Below, piece after piece: positions 25,090-33,710 of a stretch of DNA of 64,000 bases. Below the pieces are notes generated by a model that was not told where the DNA came from, did not search any database, and saw nothing but the letters and a program-made list of their open reading frames with translations. How positions within the stretch are numbered: position 1 is the stretch's first letter; every line of letters starts with the position of its first letter. The translations under genes were made by a program, and so were the position numbers. The stretch comes from Rhizophagus irregularis. Its lineage: Eukaryota > Glomeromycota > Glomeromycetes > Glomerales > Glomeraceae. The stretch lies in NCBI RefSeq assembly GCF_026210795.1, contig NC_089453.1:2048501-2112500 (forward strand), given 5' to 3'.

Positions 25090-25535
25090 TTTTGCCGATC
25101 GAAATATTCATGTACTCGATCAGAATATTTTAAGGACACATCATCACATACCAGGTCATTTGTGAAACCGATACGAATAGTATATAGTCCTTCCCGGAAT
25201 ATTTTAAAATATTACAATTCGAAACACTATTTTAAATATCCATTTGTACAATTTCAGTATATTTTAAGAATATTATATTAACATACCTAAATTACTGATA
25301 AATTACTTTTAAGGATATTTTCCATATCTAATCAGAATATTTTAAAATACCAGTCAATATTACATTTAAAAATTAAGTATATTTTTCGTATAATTTAAAC
25401 TTATTTATTATTATAGAACACTATTTTAAATATACTGTTCGTACAAATTTCAGTATATTTTAAGAATATTATTACTATATAAGGATATTTTAACCATAAA
25501 ACTAGTACAGTTTAAGGATGTAGACTTTTTATAAG
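25090..25535. repeat. Right subterminal region of CACTA-like element
   Basis: CAGTATATTTTAAGAATATT occurs at about 25256 and 25461, with related AAGGATATTTT and GAATATTTTAA motifs between. Inverted relatives occur at 8270-8650. The element ends ...GACTTTTTATAAG at 25535. Confidence 0.55.
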
Positions 25536-25540
25536 GCTAC

Positions 25541-25549
25541 GGCATTACA
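25541..25549 (-). repeat. 3' LTR of gypsy element, last nine bases
   Basis: GGCATTACA, identical to the end of the intact LTR at 35918-35926. It is separated from the rest of the LTR by the 17.3-kb insertion. Confidence 0.9.
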
Positions 25550-25561
25550 ACTATCCCCCGC
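25550..25561 (-). other. Polypurine tract of gypsy element
   Basis: On the coding strand the bases directly before the 3' LTR read GCGGGGGATAGT and then TGTAATGCC. A G-rich purine run next to the LTR is the expected plus-strand primer site. The T near its end is unusual, but the position is right. Confidence 0.65.
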
Positions 25562-25593
25562 ATGAAAATTTAATGCCCACATTAAATTTATTC

Positions 25594-25654
25594 TAAGAAT
25601 CGAACTCGTGTCTCGAAGTGGTAGGTGTAAATTATACCACTAAACCAAGCATGC
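25594..25654 (-). pseudogene. tRNA-Gly-like fragment inside the retrotransposon
   Basis: Minus strand from 25654: GCATGCT (acceptor 5' half), TGGTTTAGTGG (A box), CTACCAC anticodon loop, then GAGTTCGATTC (B box). It aligns well with eukaryotic tRNA-Gly(GCC), with GCC reading ACC. Stems are mismatched and the 3' acceptor strand is missing, so it is not a functional tRNA. Its acceptor GCATGCT is exactly the partner of AGCATGC deduced from the element's primer binding site. The retrotransposon therefore appears to hold a decayed copy of its own primer tRNA, about 45 bp upstream of the polypurine tract. Confidence 0.7.
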
Positions 25655-25890
25655 ATTGCCACTTGGCTTAGCTGCATCTTGCTAAATATTTCTTCCTGCT
25701 GCGGTTGTATCTTCGGTTCATCATGTGTTAGTTAAATCTTACGGTTTTCCTATACCGGATTTCACTTAGGTCTTTCTTTGGAAATTTTCATTAGTTTCTC
25801 CTATTTTCAAAAATTATTTTCGTATCATGTGATTTTAATTCACATGATTATAAATCATTTTATTTTTCTAAGTTTGACTGATAATAATTG

Positions 25891-26256
25891 TTATCTACTC
25901 ATCGGCGTATGGTAGATTTTTAATAATTCTCCATTCACAGGTGTTTTCTTGATTACACCCTTAATATCTTTAATTTTGTAGGCTCCATTTGGTAGTATTT
26001 CATGAATGTAAAATGGTCCCAACCATTTTGATTCCAATTTTCCAGATAATTGTTGTGCTTTGGCTTTATCATAAAGTAATATTTTATCTCCAATTCCAAA
26101 GGTATGTTCTTTAATTATTTTTCTGTCATGATACTCTTTTTGTTTTATTTGAGATTTTAATATTTGTTCTTTGGCTTCATATCGGATTTTTGGTAATTCT
26201 TCTAATAATCCAACTATTCTATCACTTAGGTTGATTTCTTTGATATCTTCATCCAT
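25891..26256 (-). CDS. Integrase C-terminal domain (after in-frame UGA)
   Basis: 121 residues in the same frame as the kinase-integrase ORF, separated from it by one UGA (26296-26298) and a 13-codon open stretch that reads PFYLTYRRN, the usual continuation of a gypsy integrase core. KILLYDKAKAQQLSGKLESK and WLGPFYIHEILPNGAYKI form the GPY/F-type C-terminal domain, which binds DNA and protein in target choice. A stop at 25891 ends the reading frame. The first ATG is probably not a real start: the protein would be made only by readthrough, or the copy is dead. Confidence 0.85.
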   Translation of the reverse strand: MDEDIKEINLSDRIVGLLEELPKIRYEAKEQILKSQIKQKEYHDRKIIKEHTFGIGDKILLYDKAKAQQLSGKLESKWLGPFYIHEILPNGAYKIKDIKGVIKKTPVNGELLKIYHTPMSR

Positions 26257-26295
26257 TATTGTCCGTACATTTCTTCTATATGTTAGATAAAATGG

Positions 26296-27675
26296 TCAAA
26301 TTTTTGTTGAACTGTGCTTTTTATTTCTATAAGCGAATAATATGGGTGCTATCTTTTGATCCCAATCATCCTTAGTTGATAATTTTGCTAATGCTTGACC
26401 TAATGTTCGGTTGAATCTTTCAACCAATCCATTTGTTTCTGGATGGTAACTGGTAGAAAAATTCCATTTTATCCTGAATTTTTCCATTAATTCTTTAATC
26501 ATTTCATTGTTAAAGTGACTTTCTCTATCACTCAATATCTTCATTGGACATCCATGTCTACAGATGATGTCTTCATAAATAAATTTTGATACTTCTTTAG
26601 CGGTTGCTTCTTTTACTGCCTTAGCTTCTGGCCATTTTGTGAAGTAATCCATTGCCACTATAATATATTTATTACCATTTATTGTTGTGTTCAATGGTCC
26701 AACAAAGTCAATCCCAATTTGATACCATGGTTCTATTACTTTAATTGGGTGTAATTTGTTTTTCCCTTGTGGTTTTCCTCTCCTTTGGCATTCATCACAT
26801 GTCCTTACATATCTTTTAACGTCATTCAACATATTTTCCCAATAATATTTATCTTTTAAATTATCATAAGTGCTTTTAATTCCCATATGTGCTGATAATT
26901 CATGACTGTGAGCTAAATATAGTGCTCCCATCTTTTCAAAATGTTCTATTATCCTGATATTTCTACTATTTTTCTCTATATACTTTTTACCATCAATTAT
27001 CTTGATGTTGTTGTCCTTAATTTCGACACTTTTAACTTCCATTGGTGGTTTATTACCATCTAATTCTATTATTTTATTATATACTTTTTCCCAATCTGTG
27101 TTATTGTTTGATATCTTAATATTGGCATATTTTCTTCCTTCATAAATGTCTTGACATCTTTTGAATGACTCCACCATTTCCATATATCTTTCTTCATTTA
27201 ATAGTGGGTATGATGTTTTATGTCCTTGATCCTTTTTCAAGTATTCTCTATTTCTGTAATTTTCCCAACATTTTTCATTCTCCAAAAATATCACTATTGA
27301 TTTGTCAATTATCCTTTTATTTCTAAATATTTCCTTTTCCAGTAAGTGGTTCTCATATCTTGATATGTATCCTCTATCAAATGATGGTGTCTGTTGATAA
27401 AAGTACTCACTATAGGGACTTTTATCTAATATTAACCAATCCTCATTACTATGTTCTTCTATTCTTTTGTTGATTTGTTCAACGATTTCCTTCCTAAATT
27501 CCCATTCTATACCTTTCTTTGGTATTTTATACTTATCATTATCTTCTCTTTTTCTTCTAAAGGTGTTAAACCTCACACTTTGTCCTGCTTTCTCAAATTC
27601 TTTTATAAGTTTATTTACGATGGTTGTTTTCCCCGTACCATCAACTCCACATATGATTATTATTTTAGGTTTCAT
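26296..27675 (-). CDS. P-loop nucleotide kinase-like domain fused to gypsy integrase
   Basis: One 459-residue ORF. Residues 1-205 resemble thymidylate or deoxynucleoside kinases: P-loop G10VDGTGKTT18, D84KSPYSEYFYQ in the place of the family's DR-S-YS motif, a basic lid-like region near 135-150, and a long C-terminal helix region. Residues 256-459 are integrase: zinc motif H258, H263, C293, C296 and catalytic D323 (GIDFVG), D383 (LSDRESHF) and E419 (LVERF), with 35 residues between the last two. The kinase is where a linker or RNase H tail usually ends. Such a kinase could raise dTTP supply for reverse transcription; this is inference. The start ATG overlaps the TGA of a short upstream frame. 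Lys85 in place of Arg is a possible defect. The ORF ends at UGA within the integrase core. Confidence 0.85.
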   Translation of the reverse strand: MKPKIIIICGVDGTGKTTIVNKLIKEFEKAGQSVRFNTFRRKREDNDKYKIPKKGIEWEFRKEIVEQINKRIEEHSNEDWLILDKSPYSEYFYQQTPSFDRGYISRYENHLLEKEIFRNKRIIDKSIVIFLENEKCWENYRNREYLKKDQGHKTSYPLLNEERYMEMVESFKRCQDIYEGRKYANIKISNNNTDWEKVYNKIIELDGNKPPMEVKSVEIKDNNIKIIDGKKYIEKNSRNIRIIEHFEKMGALYLAHSHELSAHMGIKSTYDNLKDKYYWENMLNDVKRYVRTCDECQRRGKPQGKNKLHPIKVIEPWYQIGIDFVGPLNTTINGNKYIIVAMDYFTKWPEAKAVKEATAKEVSKFIYEDIICRHGCPMKILSDRESHFNNEMIKELMEKFRIKWNFSTSYHPETNGLVERFNRTLGQALAKLSTKDDWDQKIAPILFAYRNKKHSSTKI

Positions 27676-27948
27676 TTTTGCATAACTCTGATAATTTTTA
27701 GTTTATTTATCCCACTCAATATTACTTCTATTCGTAGTACTTCCCCTTGAGCCTCTAATATCAATGGTCTTTCCTTACTATCCTCAAAATTTTCAATTCT
27801 GTATTTTGTGGTTATAATTTATTCTGTTTAATTCCCTTGTTATATCTTTCAAATTTTCGATTATATCCTCTATTTTATGATTTGTATTTTTCACTACTTG
27901 TTTTATTATATATTTTTTTTTTGAATCTTGGTTCTTTTATTTAACTAT
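27676..27948 (-). other. RT-integrase spacer with short overlapping frames
   Basis: After the RT-RNase H stop the same frame is open for KNTNHKIEDIIENLKDIT and then meets several stops. A second frame reads PLILEAQGEVLRIEVILSG and ends QK-stop at ATGA, overlapping the kinase start. This looks like a degraded or frameshifted coding linker. No domain is recognised. Confidence 0.45.
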
Positions 27949-29397
27949 TTATATTATTCTTGATAATGCATCTGCATTTTTATTTTCTTTTCCTGGTCTA
28001 TGGGTTATTTCAAAATCATATTGTTCCAATTCCATGACCCATCTTGATCTTTTTCCTTTTGGTACTTTTGCAGTCATTAATCCTTTCAAAGCTGCATGGT
28101 CTGTTACTACTTCAAATTTTCTATTGATCAAGTATTTATGAAAGTGTTGTATTCCCCATACAATTGCATAACATTCTTGCTCAGTTATTGGCCATCTTTG
28201 TTCCGTCCTGTTTAAACTTTTACTGGCGTACTCTATCACATATTCTTGACCTTTATCATCCTTCTGAGCTAATACTGCTCCTAATCCTATTCCTGAAGCA
28301 TCTGTGATTAATATAAATTTCCTTGTCCAATCTGGTTGTCTTAACACTGGTTCTTCAGTTAATTTCCTTTTTAATATCTTTAGTGCTTCGTATTGTTTGA
28401 TACCCCATTCAAATTTTTCATCTTTTCTCAATAAAGACGTTATTGGTTTTACTATCTTTGAAAAATCTTTAATGAATTTTCTATAGTACGTACATAATCC
28501 TAATATTGACCTTACACCTTTTATATTTGTAGGTGCTGTTAACTTTTGTATCTTTTCAACCTTTCCTGGACTTGGTTTTAATCCATTTTTACCAACTACA
28601 TGTCCTAAGAATTCTATTTCCGTTTTTCCAAATATACATTTCTTTAATTTTAATATTAAACTGGCTTCCTTTAATTTTTCTAACACTAACTTTATGTGTC
28701 TTAAGTGGTCCTCAAAATTTTCTGAATATATCATTATATCATCAATGTATACTATCACAAAATTGTTTAAGTATTCCTTTAATACTTTATCCATTAATCT
28801 CTGAAAGCTTGCAGGTGCATTTGTTAACCCAAATGGCATGACATTATATTCATATAATCCTGCTGAACAAATAAAAGCTGTTTTCTCTACATCTTCTTCA
28901 GCCATTTCTATCTGATTGAACCCTGATGCTAAGTCTAAGCTTGTGAACCATTTTCCTGAGCTTATCCTTTCTAATTGTTCGTCAATCCTTGGTAATGGAT
29001 ATGCATCTGCTATTGTAACTTTATTTAATTTTCTATAATCGATGCAAAATCTATAATTTCCAGACTTTTTTCCTGCTAAAGTCACTGGTGAAGACCAAGG
29101 GCTTCTGGATTCTCTAATTTTTCCTAATTTTAACATTTCATCTACCTCTTTTCTAATAAATTTACCTTTTTCATCGTTTTCTTTGTACCTCTTTTGAGCT
29201 ATTGGTTCAGTACCTTCTTTTAGTCTTATCTCATGTTTCACTAGATTTGTCCTGTTATATTTTTCACCATCGTACTCAAATATATCCTTATATTTTTCTA
29301 CTAATACTTTTAATTTACCCTTTTGTTCATTGGTTATATCCCCTACTTTAAATTTTTCAATAAATTTTTCATGGTCATTTTTATGCTTCTTTATCAT
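27949..29397 (-). CDS. Gypsy reverse transcriptase and RNase H
   Basis: 482 residues. RT motifs in order: FCIDYRKLN (117-125), FTSLDLASGFNQI (151-163), LTNAPASFQRLMD (191-203), VIVYIDDIMIYSENF (214-228, catalytic YIDD) and FLGHVVG (263-269). RNase H starts at FILITDASGIGLGAVL (361-376) and ends near HRPGKENKNADALSR. It copies the RNA genome into DNA in the virus-like particle. The frame is open seven codons before this ATG and lies -1 to the protease frame, so natural expression probably needs a frameshift. Ends with TAA. Confidence 0.95.
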   Translation of the reverse strand: MIKKHKNDHEKFIEKFKVGDITNEQKGKLKVLVEKYKDIFEYDGEKYNRTNLVKHEIRLKEGTEPIAQKRYKENDEKGKFIRKEVDEMLKLGKIRESRSPWSSPVTLAGKKSGNYRFCIDYRKLNKVTIADAYPLPRIDEQLERISSGKWFTSLDLASGFNQIEMAEEDVEKTAFICSAGLYEYNVMPFGLTNAPASFQRLMDKVLKEYLNNFVIVYIDDIMIYSENFEDHLRHIKLVLEKLKEASLILKLKKCIFGKTEIEFLGHVVGKNGLKPSPGKVEKIQKLTAPTNIKGVRSILGLCTYYRKFIKDFSKIVKPITSLLRKDEKFEWGIKQYEALKILKRKLTEEPVLRQPDWTRKFILITDASGIGLGAVLAQKDDKGQEYVIEYASKSLNRTEQRWPITEQECYAIVWGIQHFHKYLINRKFEVVTDHAALKGLMTAKVPKGKRSRWVMELEQYDFEITHRPGKENKNADALSRII

Positions 29398-29423
29398 CTC
29401 TTCAGTATCATTCCGACCAAGAC

Positions 29424-29927
29424 TTATACTTTAAAATTTTCATTTTCATAATTCTCATAATCATCTTCATATATGTTGTATAATTCATCTTGGTATAATT
29501 CATCTAATAATTCATCTTCAATTAATGTTTCTTCGAATCCTTTGATGGTCTTTTGTATATATTTTACTGGTACATCCATGGTTTCATCATCCATTCTAAG
29601 TATTATTGTTTTATCTGTGTAATCTATATTCGCCTTAAACATATCTAATACTCCATTTCCTAACACAATTTCATTCTTTCCAGAATCAATTACTTCGACC
29701 TTAATGGGTATCTCCTTATCCCCAAACTGTATGTATATTGTTGTGGTACCTCTTGATGCTACTTTATCCTCATTTATCATCACACATCTTACTGTACTTG
29801 GTTCTTCAATTCTTAGGTCCATTTCATCCATTATTTGACTAGTTATTACATTTACTGCTGCTCCTGTATCAAACATTACATCCTTCGATTCTTGATTTAT
29901 TATTAGTTTACCCCTTAATGCTGTCAA
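29424..29927 (-). CDS. Gypsy aspartic protease
   Basis: 167 residues. The protease signature is DVMFDTGAAVNVITS (residues 16-30, catalytic Asp20 in DTGA), with IVLGNGVLDM near residue 110 in the place of the second conserved motif. It cleaves the Gag-Pol polyprotein. It follows the second zinc-knuckle segment in the same frame after a UGA followed by CUA (29964 region), and ends with an acidic DELYQDELYNIYEDDYENYE tail and TAA at 29424-29426. The ATG used here may not be the true start. Confidence 0.9.
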   Translation of the reverse strand: MTALRGKLIINQESKDVMFDTGAAVNVITSQIMDEMDLRIEEPSTVRCVMINEDKVASRGTTTIYIQFGDKEIPIKVEVIDSGKNEIVLGNGVLDMFKANIDYTDKTIILRMDDETMDVPVKYIQKTIKGFEETLIEDELLDELYQDELYNIYEDDYENYENENFKV

Positions 29928-29963
29928 ATGTTCAGCTTCAATGTTATTTATTGGTTCTTGTAG

Positions 29964-30542
29964 TCAATCTACTTGTGGATATCTTCTCATACCATCATAA
30001 TATATTTTTCTTTGTTCTGGGCTCATATCTATAATTTGTGAAAAAGTTGCATTTGCTCTGGTACTTTTCATATCCTCTAATACGTTATATTTTGGTATAT
30101 TTCTTTGAAATGCGCTTGTCCTATGAATACCTTCAACACGTTCATTTTTACATTCTGATGCATAGTGACTTTTTTGTCCACAATTTCCACATGTATTATT
30201 ATTTCTCTTTGTTTCCTGAGCTTTTCTCAAACTCTCACTGGTAAATCCCCTTTTTGGTAATGCTGCTGCCTTATTCTGTTGACTGGCATATTTATCATTT
30301 CTTCTGCGTGCCTGTTCTCGATCAATTTCCATATCTATATCTCAATCACTTGACCTATTTTTTATATTACTCCTTGTTTGTCTTGGATTATTATAAAAAT
30401 CTTGGTCAACATGGTTAAATACTACATCATTGTTTTGGTAATATGGGTCACCATAATTGTATTCTTGGTCATAATCATCTTGATAATCTTGGCCATCGTA
30501 ATCGTATTGGTCATTGTAATCATTATAGTTATCAAATTCCAT
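29964..30542 (-). CDS. Gag continuation with second zinc knuckle, UGA-interrupted
   Basis: Two ORFs in one frame, 30542-30342 and 30332-29964, separated by a single UGA, and in the same frame as Gag upstream (UGA at 30555) and protease downstream (UGA at 29964). The first part is Asp/Tyr/Asn-rich (YNDYNDQYDYDGQDY). The second has a CGNCGQKSHYASEC knuckle (CX2CX4HX4C) like the nucleic-acid-binding end of Gag. The chain of UGA codons is either readthrough or decay. Confidence 0.75.
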
Positions 30543-30554
30543 TGTATTAAATCC

Positions 30555-33545
30555 TCAATTATTATTTTGGTAATTTGGTAGTCTGTTATAATTATTTGGT
30601 CTTCCATTATAATTATTTGGTCCTTTATTATAATTTTGGTTGTTCGGTCTTCTATAGTTTGCTTGACCATTATTTACTCTACATTCCCTTGCATAATGTC
30701 CTGGTTGTTGACATTTATAACATACTCGCAGTGGTTGTCCTTGTCTATTATTATTTGATGGTCTCTTTTGTCCACTAAGTTGGTTTGTCAATTTTACCTC
30801 TAATTTTTTAAACATCTCGGTAAGGTCATCCTCATAATTTTTCTCCAATGGTTTTTCAAATATATTCTTTGGCTTGTCATCCTGTATATCAATTCCTTTT
30901 CTTTGGGTACTAACTGGTATATTAAGTGTTTTTCTCATTAATTCATTAGTAGCTTCCTCCTCTCTTCTTGCTGTATTCACTGCATCATTTAAATTTGCTG
31001 GGTTTTGTCTTCTGACTTGATATCCCAATACTGGTGTTAATCCTTCGATATAATTATCCACTTGTAATTCATTATCTAATACATGGCCTCTGGTAGCTAT
31101 CCTTAATATTTGTCTAAACCTTATCATATATGCCTCAACATTTTCATTTACTCCTTGTGTTATTTTCCTTAATTCTAACATTTTCCTTTTTCTAACATCT
31201 TCCCTGGTAAATCTTTGTTTAATCCTATGTTTTAAATCATCATCATTATCGTTATCTTGCCAATTTACCAAATGACCATTGTTTGCTTCCTTCTTTTCAT
31301 TATACCATTGTGCTGCTGCACCTTTCAAACAGGTAGCTGCCATTGCTGCTTGTCTGGCTCCATTTACTCCTGCTGCTTTTCCTATAGCAGTAAATGCTGT
31401 TTCAAATTGTCTTACCCAATCGTTTACGTCTTCTTCTTCCTTTCCATAAAATTGTGGCATACTAATTATTCCTCCAGCTACATTTCCTGCATCCTCAATT
31501 GCATTTGCTAATGGGTTGGCTGCGACTAATCCAGCCCAATTACCTCCTATATCATGTCCCGTTGCTGCTAGTAAAGCCGCTCTAAAATCTTCCCTTACTT
31601 CAGCTCTTGTTGCTCCCATAATTATTGGTACTATTGGTGGGATTGGTGGTATTGGTGGTGTTAAAGGTGTTTCAAATAAATTTTTTATATTATAATCAGG
31701 TATTTCACTTTTATCCTCAGAATTTGATTCTGAACTTTCACTTGAGCTAAAGTCAGGTCTATTTATAATGTTTTCTTCATAAGGTTCTCCAAAATTTTCA
31801 TTGTTATCACTTTCATTTGGATTTAAAATTTCTCCATCTTTTCCAGATCCATCTGATTTATTTTCAGACCCATCCGATTCTTCATCATCAGATTTATTTC
31901 CACTACTTTCACTATCCTCAATTCCAGCTTGCTGTTTTAGAAATTTGTCTAATATCCGCCTTAAATTTTTCTCCACTTCATTTTTATTTCCTTGGAATAT
32001 TTCAATAAATTCTTGATTCAATATTTCTCCATCAGTATATCTCATACTAATTAACCTCAATAACTCTCCATCAGTTATTTCTACTCTAATATCATCACAT
32101 ATTTGTTTTAATCTTTTGACCCTGATATCAATTTCATTTTCGTCATTTTCACAATCCCTACACTTGGTTTTTCCTTCGTCAAATTTATTGTTTATCCATC
32201 TTATTCCACATTCATTACAAAATGTGGTATTTTCATTTATCCATTCATGTAATTTTATCCTTAATTCTTTGTCATTCGTATCAATTTCCTGGAAATATTT
32301 TTCCATAAATTCCGTTGTTAATATTATACTATTGCTTATCCTGAATTCTCTTATTCTCTCTATTTCTGACACATTTAATTCGTATCCTAGTTTTTCTAAG
32401 TCATCCTTTAATTTTAATAATTCTTTTTGTTCGCAATTTTTACATTGTCCAATGTCTGTTATCATATCAGGTAACTTTCTATTTCTACAATTTCCACATA
32501 TTAATGTTTCTTTCGTTAACCATTCATTTATTTCATCTTTTAATTTTTCATTACTTAGTCCCATTAGTTCGAAAAATGTACCTAAAAAGTCTTCTGTTAA
32601 TATCAATTCTATCCTTATTTTTAGGTCCCACATTCTTTGTATATCTTTGTCAGTGAACCTTCCACCCATTTCTTCAATTTTTCTTTTTAATAATTCCACT
32701 GTCCATTCGACATTGTCCTCTATTTTTATTTCATAACCTATACTACCATCACTGTCCTCTAATTCATAACTTTCAGGACTAGCACTTTCTGGGTCTTCAG
32801 GTTCCCTTGTAAATTGTTTGGTGTCAATAAATCTTTGTAACACTTTCTGTATCAATCTTTCCCATTCTTGTTGTTTTGATTCTTCCTTTCCTAATGAGTT
32901 TCTGTAAACAATTGTATTCGTTAAATCAATTACTTTTCTTATATTTTCAGTTATGGTTTCTTCCATGTATAATAATTTCCTGAATATTACTATCGTTTCT
33001 GGTGTCGCATGGATTACTTCCACCCCAAATTCTAATATTGAACCGTACCATTCCCAAAATTTTTGAAATCTGTTTTCAACATCCCAATCTTCCAAAATAT
33101 ATCCATGTTCCATTATTTCTGGACATCCAATTAACCGGTCAAATATTTCATTTTCTAAATTTCCTTCAATACAATCCCTTACAATTACTACAATTATTAT
33201 TCTTAAACCTTTTTCTTTCATTTTTGGTTGTTGTCTGTACCTTATTAATTCAATTATTCTATCTACTATATTCCTACATTTTCCTTTATGTATTGTATCC
33301 TCCCTTTCTCTATTGTCCATACTTAATAAATTCAATAATTCTTTATGTGTTACATTATTGTACATTAGTATTGTATCCTCAAATTTAAATAAAGCATCCC
33401 AAAATTTCTTGAATGCTGCTGATACTTCTCTTTCTATTGGGTTACATATTTCACATGCTAAACATTCCTCTGGTTCTATCACTCCTAGGTCATGTTCTTG
33501 TTTATGGTTTATATATTCAGCGTTCCAAACATGGTACCATTCCAT
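30555..33545 (-). CDS. Gag with large zinc-ribbon repeat extension (996 aa)
   Basis: The C-terminal third is a normal gypsy Gag: PQFYGKEEEDVNDWVRQFE, a capsid-type region with LRKITQGVNENVEAYMIRF, and the knuckle CYKCQQPGHYAREC near residue 930, followed by an Asn/Tyr-rich tail. The first ~590 residues are unusual. Residues about 275-550 hold three tandem modules of ~90 residues, two of which end in paired cysteines (CGNC...CKNC and CNECG...CRDC), like zinc ribbons. An early CLACEIC is another cysteine pair. An acidic Ser-rich linker (SSESSESNSEDKSE) separates extension and capsid. Gag forms the particle and packages RNA. The role of the extension is unknown. The frame runs on after UGA at 30555. 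Confidence 0.85.
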   Translation of the reverse strand: MEWYHVWNAEYINHKQEHDLGVIEPEECLACEICNPIEREVSAAFKKFWDALFKFEDTILMYNNVTHKELLNLLSMDNREREDTIHKGKCRNIVDRIIELIRYRQQPKMKEKGLRIIIVVIVRDCIEGNLENEIFDRLIGCPEIMEHGYILEDWDVENRFQKFWEWYGSILEFGVEVIHATPETIVIFRKLLYMEETITENIRKVIDLTNTIVYRNSLGKEESKQQEWERLIQKVLQRFIDTKQFTREPEDPESASPESYELEDSDGSIGYEIKIEDNVEWTVELLKRKIEEMGGRFTDKDIQRMWDLKIRIELILTEDFLGTFFELMGLSNEKLKDEINEWLTKETLICGNCRNRKLPDMITDIGQCKNCEQKELLKLKDDLEKLGYELNVSEIERIREFRISNSIILTTEFMEKYFQEIDTNDKELRIKLHEWINENTTFCNECGIRWINNKFDEGKTKCRDCENDENEIDIRVKRLKQICDDIRVEITDGELLRLISMRYTDGEILNQEFIEIFQGNKNEVEKNLRRILDKFLKQQAGIEDSESSGNKSDDEESDGSENKSDGSGKDGEILNPNESDNNENFGEPYEENIINRPDFSSSESSESNSEDKSEIPDYNIKNLFETPLTPPIPPIPPIVPIIMGATRAEVREDFRAALLAATGHDIGGNWAGLVAANPLANAIEDAGNVAGGIISMPQFYGKEEEDVNDWVRQFETAFTAIGKAAGVNGARQAAMAATCLKGAAAQWYNEKKEANNGHLVNWQDNDNDDDLKHRIKQRFTREDVRKRKMLELRKITQGVNENVEAYMIRFRQILRIATRGHVLDNELQVDNYIEGLTPVLGYQVRRQNPANLNDAVNTARREEEATNELMRKTLNIPVSTQRKGIDIQDDKPKNIFEKPLEKNYEDDLTEMFKKLEVKLTNQLSGQKRPSNNNRQGQPLRVCYKCQQPGHYARECRVNNGQANYRRPNNQNYNKGPNNYNGRPNNYNRLPNYQNNN

Positions 33546-33710
33546 TTTTAATAAAATTCTCTAAAAATTTTCACGTCTTTTACTTTTTATCCCTTTTTAT
33601 ATTTTATTTGACCTATACTGGGCTTGCCTTTACCTCATTTGTTCATTACTGAGTATGGTAGTTTACAGGTTTGTACAAATAAATTTATATTTTTCCTTAA
33701 AATTCCCAAC

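Larger units (their letters stand above)
8257..25535. mobile_element. 17.3-kb CACTA/EnSpm-like transposon with cargo
   Basis: Comparison of the two LTRs shows exactly what was inserted: the intact LTR reads TATGCTACGGCATT, and here GCTAC is present on both sides (8252-8256 and 25536-25540), giving a duplication of at most 5 bp. If the element ends in GGC rather than AAG the duplication is 3 bp, the CACTA rule. Termini are CCAGTAAGAAAAATC and, inverted, CTTATAAAAAGTC, only partly matching. Subterminal zones on both sides share AGTATATTTTAAG-like motifs, as in CACTA elements. It holds an intact Tnp2-type transposase, five further genes, and internal duplications and remnants. It may be a composite of several insertions. 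The boundaries are firm, while its unity as one mobile unit is inferred. Confidence 0.75.

Noticed and set aside
8257-25535. Starship-type giant element
   Set aside because: No DUF3435 tyrosine recombinase is visible. The transposase is of the CACTA/Tnp2 type and the duplication is short.
25594-25654. Functional tRNA gene
   Set aside because: The anticodon and T stems are mismatched, and the 3' acceptor strand is missing. It is a relic only.
29400-29445. A AAT TTT heptamer near the protease-RT junction as a -1 frameshift site
   Set aside because: The heptamer fits the slippery pattern, but the -1 frame reads TAA immediately after it. The window in which a shift would give RT is only about two codons long and contains no canonical site, so the mechanism is left open.
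30378-33652. Several plus-strand hydrophobic ORFs opposite Gag and leader
   Set aside because: They are antisense shadows of the retrotransposon coding frames; the apparent membrane segments come from AT-rich codons.
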